Of a stretch of 46,915 nucleotides of DNA, positions 7,862 to 16,120 are shown one piece after another. Where the stretch lies: positions 1 through 46,915 of the forward strand of contig NZNT01000022.1 of assembly GCA_002695005.1 (NCBI GenBank), given 5' to 3'. Origin of the DNA: Maritimibacter sp. (lineage in GTDB: Bacteria > Pseudomonadota > Alphaproteobacteria > Rhodobacterales > Rhodobacteraceae). Every line of letters starts with the position of its first letter. Position 1 is the first letter of the stretch. The notes below the pieces were generated by a model, which saw only the letters and a program-made list of their open reading frames with translations, was not told where the DNA came from and made no database searches. The translations under genes were made by a program, and so were the position numbers.

Positions 7862-8824
7862 ATGGGGCTGAGCGCAAGAGATCACTCCGGCAGGAGTCAG
7901 CGGGCGGATTGGAGTCCGCCGAATATTTTCAGTTCGGTCGAACGGTTTGATTTCACAAACCGGACCGAGCACCTCAAGGTCTGCACGATACCATCCGGAC
8001 CGCGCGGCCTCGCGGTTTTCGAGTTTGTCTCCTCCGGTCACGTGTCGGTCACGACCGAGGAAATTCGAACAGCGCTGGTTCTTCCAACCTCAGGCAGGCT
8101 CGAGGTCCAGGTGGGGGGACAACGGCAGACGACAGTTCGCGGCGGGTTTGCAGCCTTTGGTCCGATACGGCGCAAGACGACCACAGTCGCGCCAGTTCAC
8201 AACGCTTTCTACCGGTCGCTGTCGATCGTTGCGCCGCAAAAATACGTTGCGAACGCAAGGCAAGCGAAAGCCAAGGTGCTTTCCCCTGGGATGTGTTTTC
8301 ACTCGGAAGATACGACCGAAATTGGTTCACTTGTAGATTTCCTCGAGTACATGCTTTCCGACTTCAAGTCCCCGTGTCCCCTGCTGACGGCGCCAGGCGC
8401 GTATGCGGCGGCCGAGGCGCTTCTTGCGGAGTACGTAGCGCGTGCATTATCGACCGGACCGCCGAGTGCGGAGCCATCCACGCAGCACTCGAACAGGACC
8501 TTCAACCGCGCGCGCGAATACATGGCTGCGCACCATCAAGAGCCGATCACGGTTGTAGAAGTTGCGAGAGCCGCGGGCACAAGTGTCAGAGCACTTCAGT
8601 CGACTTTCAAGGCGCAGACCGGCAAATCTCCCCGGCAGATCCTGACCGAAATTCGGCTCGACCATGCGCGAGCCTTTTTGGAAAGCGGGTTGCCCGGAAC
8701 AACAGTCACGCATGCGGCGTTCGAGGTCGGATTTTGCCACCTTGGCCGATTCTCGAGCGCTTATCAGCGTGCGTTTGGAGAACTGCCGTCAACCACGCTC
8801 AAGCGCGCGCAGCAACTGCCGTGA
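7862..8824 (+). CDS. AraC-family transcriptional regulator
   Basis: This 320-residue protein has a C-terminal AraC double helix-turn-helix (about residues 215-312: REYMAAHHQEPITVVEVARAAG, SVRALQSTFKAQTGKSP, AAFEVGFCHLGRFSSAYQRAFGE). The N-terminal domain is larger and resembles the AraC-binding-like 2 type (AraC_binding_2), with GHVSVTT, LVLPTSGRLEV and GGFAAFGPI. The start is ATG 7862, fixed by GGAGG at 7851. No neighbouring target is obvious, since the flanking genes are unrelated. It may act in trans. Confidence 0.9.
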   Translation: MGLSARDHSGRSQRADWSPPNIFSSVERFDFTNRTEHLKVCTIPSGPRGLAVFEFVSSGHVSVTTEEIRTALVLPTSGRLEVQVGGQRQTTVRGGFAAFGPIRRKTTTVAPVHNAFYRSLSIVAPQKYVANARQAKAKVLSPGMCFHSEDTTEIGSLVDFLEYMLSDFKSPCPLLTAPGAYAAAEALLAEYVARALSTGPPSAEPSTQHSNRTFNRAREYMAAHHQEPITVVEVARAAGTSVRALQSTFKAQTGKSPRQILTEIRLDHARAFLESGLPGTTVTHAAFEVGFCHLGRFSSAYQRAFGELPSTTLKRAQQLP

Positions 8825-9198
8825 TCTGAATCCTGAGGCCGACGCGACTCACTGCCGGGCCAGGAGCGATTTCGAACAGGTATGGCGCGACGGCAGTTTT
8901 GCTGGCTTCCGTGTGCCTAGAGCAGAGACGCACAACACGCGATACTACCCCCGAAGGTCGACACGAGTGCCTTGTGCCACGACTACTGTTCGTTCCGTTG
9001 CCCAACGAGCTGTTTATCGCGACCGGAGGTGCCTAGAACCTCTTTGTCGGCACGGCCTTTGAAGCTCTGCGCAATTCGGACAAAAGCCCGCGCATTTCGG
9101 ATAGCTGAGCTGAAACCCTCTCGCTAGTTTTGAAAATGTGCGCTTTGAGAACTATCGCTCAATCGCGAAAACCTCGTGTCGACTGGGGAGTGATGCCA
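8825..9198. other. Intergenic, nothing recognised
   Basis: No open frame with family resemblance and no terminator hairpin with a T-tract was seen. GGGGAG at 9185-9190 belongs to the next gene as its ribosome-binding site. Confidence 0.5.
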
Positions 9199-10179
9199 AT
9201 GAAATTGTTGACCAATTTACCCGATTTGCAAGCGCTCCACCGATCTCACGTCCGGTTCTCTGCGCTGTTGGCAACATTCGCCCTGCTCCTTTCGGCGATG
9301 GCGGCAGAAGCGCAGGACATCCGCACGGAACGAATTTCCTTCTCCACGGGAACGTCCGGCACGGTCATCCGCGGAGAAATCGTCGGTGACGAAATCATCG
9401 ACTATGTTCTGGGAGCCAGCGGTGGGCAGCGCATGGTGGTCGATCTCGCGGTCGACAACCCCAGCGCCTATTTCAACCTTCTGCCTGCCGGCGACCCGGC
9501 TGCCATTCATGTTGGCAACGTCTCCGGGAACCACTTCGACGACATCCTGCCCTCGAGCGGGGATTGGGTGATCCGTGTATATCTCATGCGGAACGCGGCG
9601 CGACGCGACGAGCGAACCGACTTCTCACTGTCGGTGCATATCGGCGGTACGGGCCATTCGGTTCAGGCGCCGGATTTCGCCGACGGCGATGCAGGCGGGC
9701 CGGACTTCTGGCAGGTCACCGGTGTCTCGGGTGGCGATCATCTCAATGTCCGAAGCGGGCCTTCGACACAGTATTCGATCATCGGACGCGTCGCGAACGG
9801 GCAGATTCTCCGGAACTTCGGCTGCCGCGGCAGGGGTAACGACCGCTGGTGCGAGGTCGAGCATGCCGCGGGTGGCTTGCGTGGATGGGTCGCCGGTCGC
9901 TACCTCAGGGAGTCGGCGGCGCCGGGTGCCGCCACCGCGCCGGCGCCGACCGGCAACGCATCGTCGGCGAGCGGCACCGATGTGGCTGCCGAAGCTTGTC
10001 GCCGCGCTCTTGCGACGCAGGCCAACCGTCCGACATCCGACATTGCGATCGCAGAAGTCCTCGAGGCGGAGGCCGGCATCGGTGTCACGATGACCATGGC
10101 AGGCGCGGACCGGCCCTGGTCCTGCATGTCGGATGCAGCGGGCAATGTGAAGGGCCTGATGTACATGGGCGAAGGTTGA
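9199..10179 (+). CDS. Exported SH3b-domain protein with an N-terminal PPC/lysozyme-inhibitor-like domain
   Basis: This 326-residue protein has an N-terminal signal peptide (hydrophobic LLATFALLLSAMAAEAQ, residues about 22-38). A beta-sandwich-like domain follows (about 40-150) with DYVLGASGGQRMVVDL, YFNLLPAG and WVIRVYLMRNAARR. From memory this pattern is seen in PPC-type and PliI/PliG lysozyme-inhibitor-like proteins. Next is a bacterial SH3 domain (about 180-240: LNVRSGPSTQYSIIGRV, WCEVEH, GWVAGRYL), likely binding cell wall. A Pro/Ala linker and a C-terminal domain ending in WSCMSDAAGNVKGLMYMG complete the protein. Start ATG 9199 is preferred (GGGGAG 8 nt upstream); ATG 9193 is possible. 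It heads the envelope cluster 9199-15036. Confidence 0.85.
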   Translation: MKLLTNLPDLQALHRSHVRFSALLATFALLLSAMAAEAQDIRTERISFSTGTSGTVIRGEIVGDEIIDYVLGASGGQRMVVDLAVDNPSAYFNLLPAGDPAAIHVGNVSGNHFDDILPSSGDWVIRVYLMRNAARRDERTDFSLSVHIGGTGHSVQAPDFADGDAGGPDFWQVTGVSGGDHLNVRSGPSTQYSIIGRVANGQILRNFGCRGRGNDRWCEVEHAAGGLRGWVAGRYLRESAAPGAATAPAPTGNASSASGTDVAAEACRRALATQANRPTSDIAIAEVLEAEAGIGVTMTMAGADRPWSCMSDAAGNVKGLMYMGEG

Positions 10180-10372
10180 CCGGAGTGGCGACGTGGAGGT
10201 CAGTTGGTCCGGCGGATGCACGGTGCTCGACAATCCTGGGGGAACAGCATTCAGGGAGAAATCATCTGCTCGGAGAACCAGATCGACATATCTGACGCAA
10301 GCGTCGCACGGTTTTCATCGATAGGAACATAGAAGGCGTGCCAAGGATCGTGAGACCAAGGAGAACCAGAAA

Positions 10373-10726
10373 ATGAGACATATCGCGGCCTTGGCTGCCA
10401 TCGCGGTGACCTGCACCGCCTGTATGGAAACCGACGGCGGCAGCAGCCTGCAGACCGGTTCCGGCAATGACACCGCGGCGGGATCGGTTCGAGGCAGCGT
10501 GAGCGCGCGTCCTGGAGGCGGCTACACCTTCTTGCTGAACCGAGACAGGACGGTCTGCACCGCCGTGTTCGACGATGCCGCATCCGCCGGAGCGACCGAG
10601 CTTTCGGATCTGAATTGCAGCGGCGGAAACGAGGGCACTGCAACCATCATCTACGGCTCCGATGCGACACCCGACCGGGTTATCTATGCTGTCAACGGCG
10701 TCGGAGGCGGCACGATTAATTTGTGA
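10373..10726 (+). CDS. Small putative lipoprotein
   Basis: This 117-residue protein starts MRHIAALAAIAVTCTAC. The short hydrophobic leader and Cys at about residue 17 are compatible with a lipoprotein signal (TCTAC is a weak lipobox). The mature part is Gly/Ser/Thr-rich, with VCTAVFDD and LSDLNCSGG supplying two cysteines that could pair. I recognise no family. AAGGAG stands 9 nt before the start. It lies between an SH3b protein and an aspartyl-protease-fold protein in the same direction. Confidence 0.75.
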   Translation: MRHIAALAAIAVTCTACMETDGGSSLQTGSGNDTAAGSVRGSVSARPGGGYTFLLNRDRTVCTAVFDDAASAGATELSDLNCSGGNEGTATIIYGSDATPDRVIYAVNGVGGGTINL

Positions 10727-10783
10727 GGTTCCGTCTCGGAGCGGCGCTCTTGCTTAGTCATTGATCCCAAGAGGAACACCTTC

Positions 10784-12067
10784 ATGACGAGTCATTTCCA
10801 ATATCGAAGCTTCGGTCTGCACACCGCAGCAATCGCCTGCCTGCTTGCCGCCTCGCCCGCGACGTCGCAGGAGCAGACCGAGGAGGACAAGCGGAAACTC
10901 GAGGCGTTTCTCGAGTTCCAGGCCAACCTGCCGAGTTTCCTGCCCACGGTGAACCTGATCAACGCCGAAACTCTGCCCATCACCTTCCCATTTCGCATGG
11001 TCGGAGAACAGATCGTCGTCGATGTCGATTTCGGTGACGGCGTCGCGCGGCCCTTCATGCTGGATACCGGGGCACCCACCTTCGTGACGGAAGAGATCGG
11101 CGCTGTGCATGGCGGCGACACGGTCATCGAGATGGTGACGATTGCCGGGGGCGGTGTCATCGAATGGTCACCCATGATGAAGTTTCCCTCCGTAACCATA
11201 GCGGGCGCACTCGAGATCACTGACGTCACGGGTGGTGTCAACTGGGCGACCGACGGGCCGTTCTACTGCATCACGCGCAACGGATTGATCGGCTCGCAGG
11301 CCATGCGAAACGCAGTCTGGCAGATCCACTACGGAAACGAAGAGATCACCGTTGCCGCGACTGTCGACCAGATCGACCACATAGCCGATGCCATCGTACT
11401 TCCGTTCACGATCAAGGAGGACGGGCTCTCGCCAACGCCATGGGTTGAATTGGGCTTGGGCGACGGCAAACTTGTGTTCATCGTCGACACCGGCGGCGGC
11501 GTTCCTTTGACGATCAACGCCGACGCCCTGGAAAAGGTCGGGCTCAGTTTACCCGAGGATGCGCCTGTGGCCGCCGGCATCTCCAGCGGCGCGGGAGGCG
11601 ATTTCGATACGGCGCTGGCAGGGCTCACGGTTCCGATGATGTTTGGCGACACCGAGCTTCTGACGACCGCCGTCGTGGGTGACGGCCTCGCGCCGACCAC
11701 CGATGGCAACATGGGCGCGTCGTTCCTGAAGAATTTTGTCGTGACTTTGGATTGGTCGACCCAGACGATGTATCTTGATCCGCTTTACGAGGGCGACCGC
11801 GTGCCGCTTCCGGGCGCGGCTTCGGTCGGGGTCGGGTTCCGTGGCGATGACCTCGCCGTGACGTCGATCGCAAAAGGCGGGCCGGCGGACGAGGCGGGCC
11901 TGACGTTGGGCGAGGTCGTGACCGCGATCGACGGAACTGATGTGACCGACATTTCTGCCGACGAGTTCTGCGAGTTGAGGAAAGCGCCGTTCGAGACGGT
12001 CACGACCGCGTCCGGCCAAGGCTACAATGCCGGCATGCTCGAAGGGTTCTTCGACAACCCTGAGTGA
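10784..12067 (+). CDS. Periplasmic retropepsin-like aspartyl-protease-fold protein with C-terminal PDZ domain
   Basis: This 427-residue protein has a signal peptide (residues 1-28, LLAASPATS). Two pepsin/retropepsin-type half-sites follow: FMLDTGAPTF (Asp-Thr-Gly at 94-96) and FIVDTGGGVPL (235-237), with GLIGSQAM and MGASFLKNFVVTLDW as the hydrophobic-hydrophobic-Gly motifs. A PDZ-like domain (about 345-425: VTSIAKGGPADEAGLTLGEVVTAIDGTDV) closes the protein. This is the known bacterial arrangement of aspartyl protease plus PDZ. It probably acts on periplasmic peptides or proteins; the target is unknown. AAGAGGAA precedes ATG. Confidence 0.87.
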   Translation: MTSHFQYRSFGLHTAAIACLLAASPATSQEQTEEDKRKLEAFLEFQANLPSFLPTVNLINAETLPITFPFRMVGEQIVVDVDFGDGVARPFMLDTGAPTFVTEEIGAVHGGDTVIEMVTIAGGGVIEWSPMMKFPSVTIAGALEITDVTGGVNWATDGPFYCITRNGLIGSQAMRNAVWQIHYGNEEITVAATVDQIDHIADAIVLPFTIKEDGLSPTPWVELGLGDGKLVFIVDTGGGVPLTINADALEKVGLSLPEDAPVAAGISSGAGGDFDTALAGLTVPMMFGDTELLTTAVVGDGLAPTTDGNMGASFLKNFVVTLDWSTQTMYLDPLYEGDRVPLPGAASVGVGFRGDDLAVTSIAKGGPADEAGLTLGEVVTAIDGTDVTDISADEFCELRKAPFETVTTASGQGYNAGMLEGFFDNPE

Positions 12068-12216
12068 ACGACACGCATGTCCGGGACCTGCGTTCCGGAC
12101 ATCGCATCACTTTTTGCAAGGGACAGGGCCCGGCGCGACACTTCCCTAGCAGATGGCGGCCTGAGTTAAGCGGTGCAGATAAAGTTAAAAAACCAAGGAA
12201 CGGAGAAAACCGGAAC

Positions 12217-12525
12217 ATGAAGAACGTTATGGGAATTTGCGCCGGCTTTGTCGGCATCGCAGCTCTCTCGGGGTGTATCGAAACCAGCGATCCAGAGCCC
12301 GTGCAAGTCCGGCCCGCGGTCGGCAGCTCGTCGGATCTGTCGGCCTTCCAGGGCGCACGTGCCGGACAAGCCGAGAATGGCCTCGAGAATTTGGGCTACC
12401 AACTTGCACGTACCCAAGGTCTGACGGCGTATTGGTTCAACCAGGCAACGGGTGCCTGCGCGCGCATCGTCACTGCCGACGGTCGTTATCAGTCGGTGAC
12501 GATGGTCCCTTCGGGAGATTGCTGA
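12217..12525 (+). CDS. Small putative lipoprotein with a conserved C-terminal domain
   Basis: This 102-residue protein starts MKNVMGICAGFVGIAALSGC. LSGC is a good lipobox with Cys at 20, giving a lipoprotein of about 82 residues. The C-terminal half (ENLGYQLARTQGLTAYWF, TGACARIVTADGRY) resembles a small conserved periplasmic domain common in proteobacteria whose function I cannot name. ATG 12217 follows GGAACGGAGAA; the longer frame starting at 12064 is not needed. Confidence 0.8.
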   Translation: MKNVMGICAGFVGIAALSGCIETSDPEPVQVRPAVGSSSDLSAFQGARAGQAENGLENLGYQLARTQGLTAYWFNQATGACARIVTADGRYQSVTMVPSGDC

Positions 12526-12634
12526 CAATGGCGAGGGCGGTGCGCATTTCCAAAGCCGCATCGCCCGCATTTGTGCCGCGCGCGTTACGGCATGACGACT
12601 TTGGGATGCGATTTGCTTCTTGGGGGTTCGGTGA

Positions 12635-13651
12635 ATGCTGAGCCGTCGTCGCCTCCTCGCCAGCGGCGCGGCGACCCTCGCCGCAGCCCGCCTCGGTACG
12701 GCGGAAGAAGCCCGGATCGACATCGCGAACATGCTTCCGGGTGACTTCACCTGGCACCCGGAACGATCGCCGCACGGGGCGGTAGCCGTGATCGCGTCGA
12801 TCCCGGAACAGCGGGTGCACGTCTATCGCAATGGTGTCCGGATCGCCGTATCGACTTGTTCGACTGGAAAGAGCGGACACGAGACCCCAACCGGCGTATT
12901 CACCATCCTGCAGAAGGATGCCGACCATCGGTCCTCGACCTATGGCGGGGCGCCGATGCCCAACATGAACAGATTGACTTGGGACGGTATCGCGCTCCAT
13001 GCCGGAAACCTGCCGGGGTACCCTGCATCGCATGGGTGCGTACGACTTCCGCTGGAATTCTCCCGATTGCTCTTCACGGTCACGCATATCGGCTCGCCGG
13101 TGATCATTTCGGGCGCCAACAACGACCCGTGGGACCTGGTGCATCCCGGACTGGTTCTGCAGACTTTCGCAGAACAGGAACTCGAGACGGCCGTTAAGAG
13201 TCTCGAGGCACGCTCCCATCCCTCGGACTGGACCAATGAGCAGCCGTACCCAATCACCACTGTGCTGGCGACCGCAGCAGACCGGCGTCTGATCGTGATG
13301 GAGGACGGGCGCGAGGTCATGCAGGAGGAGATCGCGATCCCTGATGGGCGCCCATTGGGTGAACATGTGCTCGTGTTGAAGGAAAGGCGGGACGGCGGTC
13401 TGCGCTGGATGGGGGTCACGCATCATCCCGATCCTACGCACCCGCTTTGGCCCGAGGAACAGGTTTTGAACCGGCTGCGCATGTCTTCCCGGGCGAATGC
13501 CCATATTGCCGAACGCTTGCACCCAGGGATGACTTTCGTGGTATCCGATCTTGCCAGGACTCCGGACCGACGGTCCGGTGAAGATTTCGTGATCCTGACG
13601 GGCGAGCAACTCACCTCGCCCCGTCCGCCACGGCGTCCGGTACGTCCATGA
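12635..13651 (+). CDS. L,D-transpeptidase (YkuD domain), Tat-type signal
   Basis: This 338-residue protein has the N-terminus SRRRLLASGAATLAAARLG, a twin-arginine-like signal. A YkuD catalytic domain (about 48-160) carries HAGNLPGYPASHGCVRLP, with His122, His133 and the nucleophile Cys135. Such enzymes make 3-3 peptidoglycan crosslinks or attach proteins to peptidoglycan in the periplasm. A second region (about 200-325) is of uncertain role. GGGGG stands before the ATG. The stop overlaps the next start by 4 nt (ATGA), so this gene and the next SH3b gene are translationally coupled, linking the cross-linking enzyme to a cell-wall-binding protein. Confidence 0.92.
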   Translation: MLSRRRLLASGAATLAAARLGTAEEARIDIANMLPGDFTWHPERSPHGAVAVIASIPEQRVHVYRNGVRIAVSTCSTGKSGHETPTGVFTILQKDADHRSSTYGGAPMPNMNRLTWDGIALHAGNLPGYPASHGCVRLPLEFSRLLFTVTHIGSPVIISGANNDPWDLVHPGLVLQTFAEQELETAVKSLEARSHPSDWTNEQPYPITTVLATAADRRLIVMEDGREVMQEEIAIPDGRPLGEHVLVLKERRDGGLRWMGVTHHPDPTHPLWPEEQVLNRLRMSSRANAHIAERLHPGMTFVVSDLARTPDRRSGEDFVILTGEQLTSPRPPRRPVRP

Positions 13652-14223
13652 AACTGGTCGCGGCCCTACTGTCCTTACTCGTCATGTCGGGTGCGGCCCT
13701 GTCGCAGTCCGGCAGCCAGGATCCCGACACATATCTCCCCGACACAGACTTCGTCGTCATCAGGGCCGACGGATCGGTGAACATGCGGGCGGGTCCAGAC
13801 ACGGACGCGAACCGGATACAGCGCCTGCCAGACGGCACGCTTATGCGCCGCGTGGCTTGCGAAGCCGGCGCGGATGAAAGCTGGTGCGAGGTCGAACTGG
13901 CAGACGGTAGCCTTGAGGGATGGGTCGCAGCGAGGTTTTTAATGCCATGGTACGGGGCCGATCCCTTCGCCCTCGAGAGTTCTGCAATTCCGTCTGACCG
14001 CCGGATCGAAGTTCGTGGCGAAGGAGCCTATGTGGGCACATTGGCCAAGGGCGAAATTCTGGATCTCATGCTGTCTGCTCCTGCCGAAACCGTGGTCGAG
14101 GTTGCCCTCGAGGCTGCCGCTTCCATCGGCACGACGGTTTTTCGCAGGATAGTGCGGCTCTCGCCTCCGGCCGCGGCACAAGCGAACTGGCGGCGCTGCT
14201 GCCCGAAGGCGGAAAACTTCTGA
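13648..14223 (+). CDS. Exported SH3b-domain protein, C-terminus apparently frameshifted
   Basis: The open frame encodes 191 residues: a signal peptide (MKLVAALLSLLVMSGAALSQ), an SH3b domain (about 40-97: VNMRAGPDTDANRIQRLPDG, WCEVEL, GWVAARFL) and the start of a PPC-like beta domain (GEGAYVGTLAKGEILDLML). After about nt 14140 the frame turns into arginine- and cysteine-rich nonsense and stops at 14223. In the neighbouring frame the sequence reads GFSQDSAALASGRGTSELAA, then LLPEGGKLLIRIADM and NWKLDVAYD, with a stop at 14283-14285. That is the expected end of such a domain and would overlap the next gene. A one-base loss near 14130-14150 is likely. The gene is coupled to the L,D-transpeptidase by a 4-nt overlap. 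Confidence 0.8.
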   Translation: MKLVAALLSLLVMSGAALSQSGSQDPDTYLPDTDFVVIRADGSVNMRAGPDTDANRIQRLPDGTLMRRVACEAGADESWCEVELADGSLEGWVAARFLMPWYGADPFALESSAIPSDRRIEVRGEGAYVGTLAKGEILDLMLSAPAETVVEVALEAAASIGTTVFRRIVRLSPPAAAQANWRRCCPKAENF

Positions 14224-14268
14224 TCCGAATAGCCGACATGGTCGGAGATGGCGGCAACTGGAAGCTGG

Positions 14269-15036
14269 ATGTCGCATACGATTGACACCGGCAACGACAG
14301 ACGGAGCGTGGCGGCAGGATCCGCATCTCAGTCCAGGCTGCTTTGGCTGGATATCGCGCGTTCCGTGGCGTTGCTTGGAATGGTCGTATTTCATTTCACG
14401 CGCGACCTCGAGAGCTTCGGCCTCATCGCCTCCGGAACGACCCTGACAGGCGGTTGGGCGACCTTCGCGCGCTTGGTGGCGGGGAGCTTCTTGTTTCTCT
14501 CCGGCGTGAGCTTCGTTCTGGCACATCGGGGCGGTTTCAGGACAAGAGCCTGGGCGCGCCGTTTCGTCATCATCTGCGGAGCCGCCGGTCTCGTGACGGT
14601 GGCCACGCTTGCAGTCTTTCCAACGCGCTTCATATACTTTGGCATATTGCACGCGATCGCAGCCGCCAGCCTGATCGGGCTGCTCTTTCTCCATTTCCCG
14701 GCCATGGCGGCGCTTTTCACCGGCCTTGCAATTCTTGCGATCGATCGATTTGTCGGACCCGGCATGTCTGAAAGCCAGTGGCTCGTCTGGACCGGGTTAA
14801 GCGTGGCGGCGCGGCCCTCACTCGACTTCATTCCGCTCGTGCCTTGGCTTGCGCCGTTTCTGTTTGGCATGGCCCTGGCACGCTTGCTTCCCAGCGAAAC
14901 TTTCCGGCCGAGTTGGTCGACGAAACCATGGCTTGGCATAGCAACATGGCCCGGTCAGCACAGTCTGCTGGTGTATCTGCTGCACCAGCCAATTCTGTTG
15001 GGATTGGTCTGGGTCTTCGCGCAAATCTTGAAGTAG
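14269..15036 (+). CDS. DUF1624/heparan-alpha-glucosaminide N-acetyltransferase-like membrane protein
   Basis: This 255-residue protein has about seven hydrophobic segments. Near its start is RLLWLDIARSVALLGMVVFHF, which has the typical LDxxRGxA-type opening with His50-range residues, followed by SFLFLSGVSFVLAHR. It ends QHSLLVYLLHQPILLGLVW. These are hallmarks of the HGSNAT_cat/DUF1624 acyltransferase-like family in the inner membrane. The substrate is unknown, possibly a cell-wall or surface sugar given the neighbours. ATG 14269 after GGAAGCTGG is preferred to ATG 14248. Its start lies inside the corrected 3' end of the preceding SH3b gene. Confidence 0.85.
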   Translation: MSHTIDTGNDRRSVAAGSASQSRLLWLDIARSVALLGMVVFHFTRDLESFGLIASGTTLTGGWATFARLVAGSFLFLSGVSFVLAHRGGFRTRAWARRFVIICGAAGLVTVATLAVFPTRFIYFGILHAIAAASLIGLLFLHFPAMAALFTGLAILAIDRFVGPGMSESQWLVWTGLSVAARPSLDFIPLVPWLAPFLFGMALARLLPSETFRPSWSTKPWLGIATWPGQHSLLVYLLHQPILLGLVWVFAQILK

Positions 15037-15180
15037 TGGCAAGGAAAATCCTCGGGGTCGCTTGGAAGCAACTCGAAACAGCCGGTATCCTGCGCTTGCC
15101 GACGCGCCCGCCTCTTGCGAGAATAATCCGGATCAGTCCCGGCTGGAGCCACACCCGAACATTCCGTCCTGTTCTGTGGC

Positions 15181-15543
15181 TCATCCGAAAACGGCAAAGC
15201 CTTCGGACAATCGCTGATAGATCGCCATGAGGCTTGCTGCAGCGATCATCGCAGCCGCAAACGCAGCAACAAGGAGCCATCCGGTCAGCGTTCGTATGCG
15301 CTGTCGTAGCCCGGCCGTGTCGATCTGCCCGCGCAAGATACCTTCTTCAGCTACGATACTGCCACAGGACCGGCCAAGTGCCAGAAGGACGATTGCCCCT
15401 GCAACATAGGCAAATCCGACCACGACACTGACGACGACCGTCTGTGCGTTTCCGCGATACAGTGCGCTTCCGACGATCAGCAGGGCATCCAGCAAACAGA
15501 GGGTCGCTCCCAGTCTGCAAACAAGCGACAGAGCGGCTGTCAT
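15181..15543 (-). CDS. Small integral membrane protein, unknown function
   Basis: This 120-residue protein has about three to four hydrophobic segments (ATLCLLDALLIVGSALY, VVVSVVVGFAYVAGAIVLLAL, WLLVAAFAAAMIAAASLM) and a short charged loop in the middle. I recognise no family. It is convergent with the DUF1624-type gene, 144 nt away. The ribosome-binding site is poor, so the start is uncertain. Confidence 0.6.
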   Translation of the reverse strand: MTAALSLVCRLGATLCLLDALLIVGSALYRGNAQTVVVSVVVGFAYVAGAIVLLALGRSCGSIVAEEGILRGQIDTAGLRQRIRTLTGWLLVAAFAAAMIAAASLMAIYQRLSEGFAVFG

Positions 15544-15720
15544 GGATGTTGAGGGGTCGGTTGGTTCAGCGCCTTCGTCACCATGTTTGAATGCCCCTGC
15601 GATGAAACAGTTTCTTCGATGTTCTGAGCGTGTGATCGGGAAGCGCGATGTTGCAGGCCTCTCAGACAGATTTGATGCAGTCTCACCAACTTCCCCTTAC
15701 GCGACGAGACCTGCTCCCTT

Positions 15721-15960
15721 TTGAGTCTGCTAATTTAGTTTAGCTCTGTTCAGGTTTTGGTCCTTGTTTGACCGGTAGCATATCCCGCGGGTGTCAGACC
15801 AGCGAGGCTTGAGTGCGGGCGGTGATTTTTGAAGTCCATGTGCCATACAGGGATAACCGCGCATCTCCGCAATCCGATCCAGTTCACGGGCAACACGCTC
15901 GCGAGACAGCGACGTATCCACAACAGCGGCCAGACAATCTTACGGCCTCTACACTGATTG
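15721..15960 (-). pseudogene. IS3-family transposase remnant
   Basis: The minus strand reads DTSLSRERVARELDRIAEMRGYP (split here as DTSLSRERVARELDRIAEM and RGYPCM), a conserved OrfB stretch of the IS3 family. It then jumps, in another frame, to NHRPHSSLAGLTPAGYATGQ, the C-terminal end of the same protein. The DDE catalytic core between them is deleted. No terminal repeats were identified. The surrounding 15544-15720 and 15961-16120 contain nothing else recognisable. Confidence 0.75.
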
Positions 15961-16120
15961 AGCGCAGTCGAGAGGTCTGGAGAATAACGCCCCTTAGAGA
16001 CCGGTTCTGAGCATTCCTCCCGACGGGCCGGTGCTCAGCCACTCCCGCATAGCCCTTGAATAGAACGGAAATATCCGGCCGCCGGGGGATCAGGAGAACG
16101 CTTTCGCAGGGGCAAGTGGC

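Noticed and set aside
11549-12019. Minus-strand open frames opposite the aspartyl-protease gene
   Set aside because: They are antisense shadows; the plus-strand frame has DTG motifs, a signal peptide and a PDZ domain.
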